Below, one piece after another: positions 1 through 6,061 of a stretch of 12,005 bases of DNA. Numbering within the stretch: the stretch's first letter is position 1; each line of letters begins with the position of its first letter. Source of the stretch: an uncultured Collinsella sp. (GTDB lineage Bacteria; Actinomycetota; Coriobacteriia; Coriobacteriales; Coriobacteriaceae); contig CABULX010000069.1 in NCBI GenBank assembly GCA_902492545.1, forward strand, positions 1 through 12,005, given 5' to 3'. A model generated the notes under the pieces. That model was not told where the DNA came from. It saw only the letters and a list, made by a program, of their open reading frames with translations, and made no database searches. Position numbers and translations under genes: made by a program.

Positions 1-41
1 CCGTGGGGACACATGTATGTCAATCCTGGTCTAACAGAGCC
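1..41 (-). mobile_element. End fragment of an IS1595-like element (copy 1, inverted relative to copy 2)
   Basis: Positions 1-41 are the exact reverse complement of 10469-10509, the left end of the complete IS at the right of the window. They include the full 25-bp terminal inverted repeat (17-41) and 16 bases of interior. The rest of this copy lies to the left of the window, so its transposase would be on the minus strand. The element abuts position 42, inside the surface-protein gene. The 8 bases next to it are ATTCGTAA, which would be the target duplication if this IS makes 8-bp duplications as IS1595-family elements usually do. The other junction is not visible. Confidence 0.9.
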
Positions 42-1661
42 ATTCGTAATGTAGACCTTGCTGCTCGTAGCGTCGCCAATCATCGCGTCAACCATCTGGC
101 CCACGCGAATGCCGGCACCTTCAGATTGATAGCTTACATTAGAGGCAATAATCCCTCCCGTGATATGCAGCCACGCCATTCCCGTACGAGGCTTGTCATT
201 TCGACCCACATCGGTAACGTAAACGCCGCCACCGGCTTCCTCGGAATAATTGCCAGTAATCTGGCCACCGAAAATGCTGACATGGGCGCCGTTATTGGCA
301 GCAAGCCCGCCGCCGCCATGGCAACCCCAGCCATCATTACCGCAGAACTTAGCCATTCTATTATTCGTGATATAGCCGCCCGAAACGGTTACGCTGCCGC
401 CTACGGCCATAATGCCGCCACCATAGCCAGGCTGGTCGCTTTCCCCATTGAACGTCGCATTACCCGAAATAACCGCGTCCTTCGAAATGGAAACGTTCGA
501 GCCATTCGAGTACACGCCGGCACCTTTGGGAGCGTAGTTTGCAGCGATAACACCGCCGATCAGACTGAGGGTCGATACATTGCCGTTTGTATTAACCATA
601 ATGCCCGCACCGGTACCCGAAGTTCCCGTAGAGGCACCGCATACGTAGCCACCGCTCATATTGACGGTAGAACCGTTCTCGGCATAGATGAGGCTGCCGA
701 CATTGCAGTCCTCTTTCTGCGTAAGCGTACCGCCCTGAAGGTTAAACGTGCCGCCCTGGTAAACGTTAATGAGCTTCATCGTGGAGTTCTTGGTGACTCC
801 AACGATTGCGCCCTGAATAGTCGCTTTGTGCTCATAGATCTTCTCAGTGGTACCTACACCACTTGCAGTCGATTCGGTTACGTAATAGATAAGGCCAGTC
901 GGAATGCCATTCTTGTCATAAGTCATCTTTGCCGTCTTGCCATAATTTTCAGGTGTCAGATGCTCGTCCTTATCTTGCAGCTGCTGGCCGTCGTCAACAT
1001 CCTCCTGAATGTGCCCAGAGTCCACGTCGTCCACGACCGTAAGCGTCGCGCCCTTAGCAATATCAAACAGAGGCTTGCCATTACTATCATCGTGCTTAAT
1101 CTTGTGACCATTTAAGTTCAAGGTGATATTGATGAGATTGTCGCTGGACTGTTCGAGCCTAATCTCATCGTCATAGTCGATATCGGCCATAAGCTTAAAA
1201 GTAGCATCACGCAGTTTATTGTTAAGGAGCTTTGAGCTCAGCTCTGCCCCGTTGCGAATTTCATAATCTGATTCATTCTCCGCAGCAGGCGCGATTGCGT
1301 CTTCACCATTAGTGTCGTCTTCGGCAGGCTGCTCAGCACTTTTTGCTTCCGTGTCATCGGGCGACAGGCCCGTCGCGACAGCGCCACCAGAGGTCTCGTC
1401 GCCCTCGGTCTCGTCACTATTCTGGTTTTCGGTATCCCCGTTGTTGGTGTAGTCTACATCAGTAGACTCACTTGAGGAACCCCCCCCCATTACAGTTTCC
1501 TCGGTAGAAACTGTCTGGACGTCGTTGGCGATGGCCTGCGAGATCGGGGGCATAACGAGCGACAGTACCAGGCTCAACACGGAGGCTCCGCACAAAACGC
1601 CTGCCAGTACACGGCGCGTCGCTTTATTACTCTGCTTAGATTTGTCCGAATTCGCTTTCAT
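1..1661 (-). CDS. Secreted beta-helix surface protein (adhesin-like), truncated by IS insertion
   Basis: The minus frame runs open from ATG at 1661 to the window edge: 540 native codons to position 42, then IS sequence. The start has a strong ribosome site (GGGGAGGAG) about 8 bases upstream. Residues 1-45 form a signal peptide: a Lys/Arg-rich start, a hydrophobic core near 19-37, and likely cleavage after SQAIA. Residues 46-120 are an acidic, Ser/Thr/Gly-rich linker. From about 175 onward there are repeated short units of the type GG-x-ITNN, GAGI, GGGI and SGN, typical of right-handed beta-helix or polymorphic-membrane-type surface proteins. The IS interrupts the unit VYITN. If copy 1 matches copy 2, the frame continues 20 codons into the IS and stops at TAG, which would remove any C-terminal cell-wall anchor. 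Codon use is more AT-rich than in neighbouring metabolic genes. The exact ligand or role is not recognisable. The open frame on the other strand is an antisense shadow. Confidence 0.8.
   Translation of the reverse strand, partial: MKANSDKSKQSNKATRRVLAGVLCGASVLSLVLSLVMPPISQAIANDVQTVSTEETVMGGGSSSESTDVDYTNNGDTENQNSDETEGDETSGGAVATGLSPDDTEAKSAEQPAEDDTNGEDAIAPAAENESDYEIRNGAELSSKLLNNKLRDATFKLMADIDYDDEIRLEQSSDNLINITLNLNGHKIKHDDSNGKPLFDIAKGATLTVVDDVDSGHIQEDVDDGQQLQDKDEHLTPENYGKTAKMTYDKNGIPTGLIYYVTESTASGVGTTEKIYEHKATIQGAIVGVTKNSTMKLINVYQGGTFNLQGGTLTQKEDCNVGSLIYAENGSTVNMSGGYVCGASTGTSGTGAGIMVNTNGNVSTLSLIGGVIAANYAPKGAGVYSNGSNVSISKDAVISGNATFNGESDQPGYGGGIMAVGGSVTVSGGYITNNRMAKFCGNDGWGCHGGGGLAANNGAHVSIFGGQITGNYSEEAGGGVYVTDVGRNDKPRTGMAWLHITGGIIASNVSYQSEGAGIRVGQMVDAMIGDATSSKVYITNGSVRPGLTYMCPH
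1489..1497 (-). repeat. Homopolymer G9 tract inside the surface-protein coding region
   Basis: Nine consecutive C on the plus strand (G9 in the mRNA) fall in codons about 55-58 of the surface-protein gene, just after the signal peptide. They are read as Met-Gly-Gly-Gly. Such tracts are prone to slipped-strand mispairing, and gain or loss of one base would frameshift everything downstream. At the length seen here the frame is open (ON). Confidence 0.75.
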
Positions 1662-1715
1662 CGATGTCTCCTCCCCAAGAGACCGCGATCTTGCTCTTTC
1701 ACTATCAAACGTATC

Positions 1716-1736
1716 TGCGCAATCTGTAATTGCGCA
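1716..1736. promoter_or_regulatory. Perfect inverted repeat in the leader of the surface-protein gene
   Basis: TGCGCAAT and ATTGCGCA form perfect 8-bp arms around a 5-base centre, 55-75 bases upstream of the surface-protein ATG. It could be an operator or an RNA hairpin in the 5' leader. A possible minus-strand -10 (TACAAT, 1757 to 1752) lies just upstream but has no good -35, so the promoter itself is not called. Confidence 0.4.
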
Positions 1737-1947
1737 CGCTTAGTAATCCATATTGTAGCGATTGTTTGAACATCTGAGCAAGAAAACCGATAGTTTTGTA
1801 GCGAATTCTTAATTCTCTTGACATTTGCTCAGATTTACCTTCGTTTATTCGCTATCTAAATATTGTTTCTACTGGTAATTTAGTTGCCCATCATTTTTTA
1901 ATGGCATTAGATTTATTTGCACAACATTTTGCTCAAGAGCAAACATC

Positions 1948-1978
1948 CCGCTCACAGTCGAAAATCGACCGTGAGCGG
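1948..1978. terminator. Strong hairpin between surface-protein and HAD genes
   Basis: The arms CCGCTCAC (1948-1955) and GTGAGCGG (1971-1978) pair. After one mismatch the stem continues with GTCGA/TCGAC around a 3-base loop, giving about 13 paired bases. No T-run follows on either strand, so it is not a classical intrinsic terminator, but its place about 190 bases past the HAD stop suits transcript ending or processing. Confidence 0.4.
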
Positions 1979-2120
1979 TGGGTCATTAACCGGAAGGAAT
2001 ACCCTACCAAATTGATGAGAATATCTTTAACCCATCGGTGGTTAGAAGTATGATGTTCAGACAACGTTATTTGAATTTTCGCGCAGATTTTAGGTATCAA
2101 TTCGCCCAAATCGCCTGAGG

Positions 2121-2153
2121 CCACCACAGAGGCGCCTGTCCCCATTGTGGTGA
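2121..2153. repeat. Dispersed palindrome family B, copy 1
   Basis: CCACCACA (2121-2128) pairs with TGTGGTGa (2146-2153) around a GC-rich centre. The unit resembles the two better-preserved copies at 3079 and 4668 (CCACCACAAAGG, short loop, CCTTTGTGGTGG). It begins 14 bases after the HAD stop codon and may end that transcript, though no T-run is present. Confidence 0.6.
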
Positions 2154-2166
2154 TTCTGCCCCAGCG

Positions 2167-2988
2167 CTATAGCAGATGTTCCTCGATAAAGATCGCAATG
2201 CCGTCTTTGTCGTTGCTCGCGGTTACAAAGTCGGCGGCGGCACGGGTGGCGTCGCTGCCGTTTGCCATGGCCACGCCCACGCCGGCGTCAGCCACCATGC
2301 AGGTATCGTTGTCCGCATCGCCAAACACGCAGATGTCCTGGAGCTCCATGTCGTTGAGCTCCGCCACGCGCACAAGGCCGCGCGTCTTGGACACGCGCGG
2401 ATCCATGAACTCGTAGAGCCGCTGCGTGGTTTGCAGAGCCGCCGCCTTAACAGTGTTATCGGCAAACGTCGACGCCCGCTCAATCACCCGCGGCATTACC
2501 TCGGGCGCCATGGTAAACATCACCTTGGGCTGCGGCTCGCGCAAAAACTCGGCAAAATCGACCACCTGGTAGGGCACGCCGTCGACGCGCGACAGGTGTT
2601 CGACGCACGCGTTGCTCTCGGGCACGTAGAACACGCCGTCTCGGGGGCAGACGGGCGTTGCCGGAAGGTCCGCCATGTGCTTGCAGATGCGCGCGATGGT
2701 CTCGCCCGGCAGCGGATAGCTCAGCTCGTTGATGTCGTGCGCGCGGTCGATGACCTCGGCGCCACCGCAGCCAACCATCACGTCTACTAGGCCTTCGATG
2801 CCCCAGAGCTCGTACATGGCCTCGGTCGCGTGGGCGTCGCGCCCGGTGCACAGGCCAAAGAGCACGCCGCGCTCGCGCAGGGCGCGGATCGCCGCCACGG
2901 TGCGCGGGGACACCGTGTGCCGGCTCGTGAGCAGCGTGCCGTCGATATCGCAGAACACGGCTTTAATGTGGCTGAAGGAGGTGTCCAT
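2167..2988 (-). CDS. Cof-type HAD-IIB family phosphatase
   Basis: A 273-residue cytoplasmic protein of the haloacid dehalogenase superfamily, probably hydrolysing a sugar phosphate or similar small phosphorylated metabolite with Mg2+. The substrate cannot be read from sequence. Motif I is CDIDGTLLT, with nucleophile Asp14 and acid/base Asp16; motif II is LCTGR (Thr48); the motif III lysine is probably Lys201; motif IV is FGDADND (Asp224, Asn227, Asp228). The cap sits between motifs II and III (about 85-190), as in the Cof/YbiV type, and length is normal. The start at 2988 is chosen over one 32 codons upstream because AAAGG lies 5 bases before it and the product begins just ahead of motif I. 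It has the same orientation as the MFS gene upstream but is separated by about 220 bases holding two palindromes, so it is probably its own unit. Confidence 0.9.
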   Translation of the reverse strand: MDTSFSHIKAVFCDIDGTLLTSRHTVSPRTVAAIRALRERGVLFGLCTGRDAHATEAMYELWGIEGLVDVMVGCGGAEVIDRAHDINELSYPLPGETIARICKHMADLPATPVCPRDGVFYVPESNACVEHLSRVDGVPYQVVDFAEFLREPQPKVMFTMAPEVMPRVIERASTFADNTVKAAALQTTQRLYEFMDPRVSKTRGLVRVAELNDMELQDICVFGDADNDTCMVADAGVGVAMANGSDATRAAADFVTASNDKDGIAIFIEEHLL

Positions 2989-3042
2989 GGGGGCCTTTCT
3001 GGGTTGCGCGGCGGTGTGGGGTGTATTCGTGAACGGCGTACA

Positions 3043-3052
3043 TGGTATACCA
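3043..3052. promoter_or_regulatory. Small perfect palindrome upstream of the HAD gene
   Basis: TGGTATACCA is a perfect 10-bp palindrome 55 bases upstream of the HAD start. It contains a weak -10-like TATACC on the minus strand, with no clear -35. It could be an operator, but chance cannot be excluded. Confidence 0.2.
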
Positions 3053-3078
3053 AGGCACAGGCCGTTGGGGCCCGATCG

Positions 3079-3106
3079 CCACAAAGGTGCCTGCCCCCCT
3101 TTGTGG
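3079..3106. repeat. Dispersed palindrome family B, copy 2
   Basis: CCACAAAGG (3079-3087) and CCTTTGTGG (3098-3106) are perfect arms around a 10-base loop, TGCCTGCCCC. The unit matches the copies at 2121 and 4668. It lies between the MFS stop and the HAD start, in the leader or promoter region of the HAD gene. Confidence 0.75.
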
Positions 3107-3145
3107 TGGCCGGACCCGCAGGATGGCCTGACCCGCAGCGCAAAG

Positions 3146-3202
3146 CATCACAACATTCGACGTTTTTCGGCAAAATCGCGATTTTCATCGAATGTTGTGA
3201 TG
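3146..3202 (-). repeat. Dispersed palindrome family A (REP-like), copy 1, inverted
   Basis: A 57-bp palindrome with arms CATCACAACATTCGA and TCGAATGTTGTGATG. Its centre matches the reverse complement of the copies at 7252 and 8494 with a few changes, so it is in the opposite orientation. It begins 4 bases past the MFS stop codon. In RNA it would fold into a long hairpin and may protect or end the MFS transcript, though no T-run follows. Confidence 0.85.
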
Positions 3203-3206
3203 GTTT

Positions 3207-4493
3207 TTACTGCCTTGCGGCACGATCCAAATGCCGGCGTCCAAACAGCAGCAACGCCGCGGGAACTGCCGTCACGACCATGCCCGCCCCTACGAGCGTC
3301 TGCTGCACGCCAAACGTCGCCGCCAGCCACGGGGCAATCGCCAGCGGCGCCACGCCGGCGAACATGTTGCCAAAGCCCATGACCGAGTTGACGCGGCCGA
3401 GCTGTCCGAGCGGGGCCGTCGTTTGCACGATCGTGTTGTGGAGCGGGTTGACGACGCCCCAGGCCACGCCCAGGGCAATCTGGCCGACAAGGGCTACGCC
3501 CACGTACGGCGTTCCCACGTAGAGCAGGCTTCCCAGACCCACGGACATGAGTGCCACGAGCAGCGTTTTAAGGTTGACCAGGTGCGGCGGCAAGCGGAGC
3601 GCGACCATGGCGCCCAGCACCGCGCCCACACCACTGGCCGACGAGAGCCAGCCCATCCATTCGACACCGACGTGCAGAACATCGCGGTAGAAGAACGACT
3701 CCAGCGGATCGAAGGCACCGTAGCCAAAGTTAGAAAGGAAAATAATGCAGAACAGCAGGGCGAGGACGCTGTTGGTAAAGACTGTCTTGATGCTGGTCGC
3801 GAAGGTGACGCGAGAAGATGTGTTGGGGTCGGGACTTTGGCTGGCCTTGTCTGATGTGATCTCACCGGTCGCGGGTTTGCCTTCGCGCGTGGTGGCAAAA
3901 CCCGCCCGCGGCTTAAAACTCCAGCCGGCAATGAGCGCCAATGCGGTAAAGAGCATCATGAGCACAAACACCGCGCGCGACGACGCAGCCGCCGCGACAA
4001 AGCCGCCCAGCGTGGGGCCGACGATGATACTCACGTTTGAAAACATGGCGATAGCGGAGTTGATGTCTTTGAGCTCGACAGGATCGTCGGTGAGGTAAGC
4101 CGGATAGGATGTGGCGATGGGCTGGGCAAACCCCATCACGAAGCCCAGGAGCACCGCGCCGAGCAGGACGATGCCGGTCGCGCTGCCAAAAATGAGAATC
4201 GCCGCGCCGGTTGTCAGCGTGCCCACGATGCTCAGCAAGAAATGACGGCGCGGGCCCCAGGCGTCGAGCGCAGCGCCACCCGCAAAGGATCCCAAGATCA
4301 CGAATACGTTCATAAACAGGACGGCCAGCGATGTCGCCACGACCGAGGCATCGTCTGCATAGGTGAGCGTTCCGATGACGCCGATAAAGTAGCTGGTCTG
4401 AAAACCGGTGTAGATGAGAAAGCGCATCGCAACCAGGCGCTTGGCCCGCACGGACAGCGATGATTGAGGCTTTGAGAAAAGAGAGGCGAGCAT
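3207..4493 (-). CDS. Major facilitator superfamily (MFS) exporter
   Basis: A 428-residue integral membrane protein with about 12 hydrophobic segments in two halves, joined by a polar loop near residues 203-235 rich in Ser/Thr/Lys. After the second segment the motif GAALDAWGPRR matches the MFS loop 2-3 signature (G-x3-D-x2-G-x-R-R). This fits a proton-driven exporter of drugs or metabolites; the substrate is unknown. The start at 4493 is preferred to those at 4511 and 4532 because AAGGAG sits 5 bases upstream. It is a single-gene unit with its own promoter and dyad (4623-4659) and a structured leader (4513-4543), and a palindrome directly follows the stop. An importer role is not excluded. Confidence 0.87.
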   Translation of the reverse strand: MLASLFSKPQSSLSVRAKRLVAMRFLIYTGFQTSYFIGVIGTLTYADDASVVATSLAVLFMNVFVILGSFAGGAALDAWGPRRHFLLSIVGTLTTGAAILIFGSATGIVLLGAVLLGFVMGFAQPIATSYPAYLTDDPVELKDINSAIAMFSNVSIIVGPTLGGFVAAAASSRAVFVLMMLFTALALIAGWSFKPRAGFATTREGKPATGEITSDKASQSPDPNTSSRVTFATSIKTVFTNSVLALLFCIIFLSNFGYGAFDPLESFFYRDVLHVGVEWMGWLSSASGVGAVLGAMVALRLPPHLVNLKTLLVALMSVGLGSLLYVGTPYVGVALVGQIALGVAWGVVNPLHNTIVQTTAPLGQLGRVNSVMGFGNMFAGVAPLAIAPWLAATFGVQQTLVGAGMVVTAVPAALLLFGRRHLDRAARQ

Positions 4494-4512
4494 GGAGACT
4501 CCTTGTTTCATA

Positions 4513-4543
4513 CGAATGCGGACGGTGGGCATTCGCCACCGTC
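4513..4543 (-). promoter_or_regulatory. Leader of the MFS gene with two mutually exclusive hairpins
   Basis: In the mRNA, GACGGTGG pairs with CCACCGTC (8 bp) around the loop CGAATGC. That same loop is fully complementary to GCATTCG one base after the stem, giving an alternative 7-bp hairpin with a 9-base loop. The two cannot form together. The structure ends about 9 bases before the AAGGAG ribosome site, so switching could affect translation. It matches no riboswitch class that I recognise. Confidence 0.45.
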
Positions 4544-4622
4544 TGTCAAATCAATCTATCCGCATGAAACATTAAGGACGCATCAGGACCCTTCTCTCCG
4601 TTTTTCGCCCGTCATGAACTAC

Positions 4623-4659
4623 TTGGTAGATTGTAAGACATGTCCCACACATCTACCAA
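4623..4659 (-). promoter_or_regulatory. Promoter with operator-like dyad for the MFS gene
   Basis: On the minus strand there is TTGGTA (4659-4654, 4 of 6 matches to the -35 consensus), an 18-base spacer, and TACAAT (4635-4630, 5 of 6 matches to the -10). The inverted repeat TTGGTAGAT-N19-ATCTACCAA (4623-4631 and 4651-4659) overlaps both elements, as expected for a repressor operator. Transcription would start near 4623, giving a leader of about 130 bases. No regulator gene is nearby. Confidence 0.5.
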
Positions 4660-4667
4660 AGCAAAAA

Positions 4668-4700
4668 CCACCACAAAGGAGCCTGGCCCCTTTGTGGTGG
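4668..4700. repeat. Dispersed palindrome family B, copy 3 (best preserved)
   Basis: CCACCACAAAGG (4668-4679) and CCTTTGTGGTGG (4689-4700) form perfect 12-bp arms around a 9-base loop. It lies between the end of the moaC-mobB transcript and the MFS promoter. Confidence 0.8.
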
Positions 4701-4719
4701 AAGTGACGTTTGCCCAGAT

Positions 4720-4760
4720 AAAACCTGCCAAAATAAACCTGTCCCTTTTTGGCAGGTTTT
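4720..4760 (-). terminator. Intrinsic terminator of the moaA-moaC/mobB operon
   Basis: A perfect 14-bp stem, AAAACCTGCCAAAA (4720-4733) with TTTTGGCAGGTTTT (4747-4760), encloses a 13-base loop. On the minus strand it overlaps the moaC-mobB stop codon (TAA, 4761-4759), and the stem ends in TTTT. As the arms are symmetric it could act in both directions. Confidence 0.75.
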
Positions 4761-6057
4761 AGGCCAGATGATCTTGGATCAGGTCGCAGATGGCTCGGGC
4801 GTCGTTGATGTTGATGGCTCGGGTCGCAAAGCCGACGTCGAAGGCCTGGCGTGCCAGAGCCTCGTTGCAGGCAAGGGCCAGCGTGTGACCGTCGACCAGG
4901 TCGAGCGAGCTCTTGCCGCGCAGACGGTCGACACCGGAGCGCGCGACCACGATGTTGTCGAAGCCCTCGGTCTTGTAACCCTCGATGATCACCACGTCGA
5001 CATCGTTGTAGCGCGACAGCAGCTCGCGCGCGGGCATCTCGTCCTCCTCGCGCGTATCGGCGTACTCCGCCCAGCGCGTGGCGCAGATGAGCCCCACGTG
5101 CTTGGATCCCGCTTGGTGATGACGCCAGGTGTCCTTAGCGGGTACATCGATATCAAAGCCGTGATGCCCGTGATGCTTGAGCGAACCCACGCGCAGGCCG
5201 CGGCGGGTGAGCTCGGCGATAACCTTCTCGACAAGTGTGGTCTTGCCCGAGTTTTGGTAGCCGATAAACGCGATCGCGGGGACGGCCGGGGCCGGAGCTG
5301 CGGGCGCGATGGCGACGGGCGTGCTCGCGGGCGCGGCACCGTCAGCGGCCACGGCCTCAACGGCAGCGGCCTGACGCTCTGCGCGGTCCCACACGCCCGA
5401 GCGGCCGCCCTCCTTGTGCAGCAGGCGCACGTCGACGATCTCCATGCCGCGATCGACGGCCTTGCACATGTCGTAGATCGTTAGACACGCGGCGCTCGCT
5501 CCAGTCAGAGCCTCCATCTCGATACCAGTCTTGCCCGTCACGCCGGCCGTGACCAGCACGTGAAAGCCAACCTGCCCGTCCGCACGCGCCGGTGCCCAGC
5601 CCTCGGGCACGTCCTCGGCCGGCGTCCCCGCCGCAGCGATGGGCGCAATGTCGCACTTGCTCTTGGTAATGAGCAACGGATGGCACATGGGGATGATATC
5701 GCTCGTGCGTTTGATGGCCATGATGCCCGCCACGCGCGCGCAGGCAAGCACGTCGCCCTTTTTGGCGCGGTCCTGCAGCACCATGGCCTGCGTCTCGGGA
5801 TGCATGAGGATGGTGCCCTCGGCGATAGCGATGCGATGGGTCTCGGCCTTGTCGGACACGTCAACCATGCGCACCTCGCCCTTGGCGTCCACGTGCGTCA
5901 GCTCGTCGCGACGGGCGTCGCGGGCGGGCTCGGTGGCAGCGCTGGCAGTCGACTGCGCGCCTGCAACGGCATCGCTGGCCGCAGCCGTGCCTTTGTGGGC
6001 AGACATCGCGGCCCTGCGAGCGGCCTTGGTGGCATCGGCGTACCTGCTCTTGGCCAT
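4759..6057 (-). CDS. moaC-mobB: Fused MoaC-MobB molybdenum cofactor biosynthesis protein
   Basis: A 432-residue two-domain protein. Residues 1-52 are an Ala-rich extension of unknown role. Residues 53-223 are MoaC, which with MoaA converts GTP to cyclic pyranopterin monophosphate. Key residues are present: Lys70 in VDVSDK, MCHP at 124-127, and IYDMCK with Asp196 and Lys199, matching E. coli Asp128 and Lys131. An Ala/Pro linker spans 228-260. Residues 261-432 are MobB, a P-loop GTP-binding adaptor for MobA in forming the guanine dinucleotide cofactor: Walker A is GYQNSGKTT (266-274), followed by SLKHHGHHGFDID and VVIIEGYK. The start at 6057 is chosen because GGAGG lies 8 bases upstream, overlapping the end of moaA; the start at 6102 has no comparable support. 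It is cotranscribed with moaA, whose stop lies 4 bases upstream. MobB domains are found fused to other cofactor proteins, so the fusion is plausible and both domains look intact. Confidence 0.93.
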   Translation of the reverse strand: MAKSRYADATKAARRAAMSAHKGTAAASDAVAGAQSTASAATEPARDARRDELTHVDAKGEVRMVDVSDKAETHRIAIAEGTILMHPETQAMVLQDRAKKGDVLACARVAGIMAIKRTSDIIPMCHPLLITKSKCDIAPIAAAGTPAEDVPEGWAPARADGQVGFHVLVTAGVTGKTGIEMEALTGASAACLTIYDMCKAVDRGMEIVDVRLLHKEGGRSGVWDRAERQAAAVEAVAADGAAPASTPVAIAPAAPAPAVPAIAFIGYQNSGKTTLVEKVIAELTRRGLRVGSLKHHGHHGFDIDVPAKDTWRHHQAGSKHVGLICATRWAEYADTREEDEMPARELLSRYNDVDVVIIEGYKTEGFDNIVVARSGVDRLRGKSSLDLVDGHTLALACNEALARQAFDVGFATRAININDARAICDLIQDHLA

Positions 6058-6061
6058 ATGA

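Larger units (their letters stand above)
1662..2120. other. AT-rich intergenic region with repeated TTTGCTCA-like motifs
   Basis: No convincing gene is seen here. The region is much richer in A+T than the rest. The motif TTTGCTCA occurs at 1824-1831 and 1928-1935; a reversed TGAGCAAG lies at 1775-1782; and 1928-1943 is a near-palindrome (TTTGCTC, AA, GAGCAAA). A perfect TTGACA at 1818-1823 directly precedes one copy but has no matching -10 and no gene follows it. These may be binding sites for a regulator of the surface-protein gene. From about 1980 to 2120 nothing stands out. Confidence 0.35.

Noticed and set aside
3..1115. Long plus-strand open frame of 370 codons
   Set aside because: It is antisense to the surface-protein gene, begins inside the IS end, and shows no family motif; the minus frame has a signal peptide, ribosome site and beta-helix repeats.
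1818..1846. Plus-strand promoter with a perfect TTGACA
   Set aside because: No -10 at 16-19 bases and no plus-strand gene downstream.
1933..2145. Minus-strand open frame of 70 codons between surface protein and HAD
   Set aside because: Its start lies inside the family B palindrome, it has no good ribosome site, and the product shows no recognisable motif and runs through the 1948-1978 hairpin.
4513..4543. H-type pseudoknot in the MFS leader
   Set aside because: The loop is fully complementary to the downstream segment, but the connecting loops would be 0-1 bases, too short to span 7-8 bp stems; alternative hairpins are more likely.
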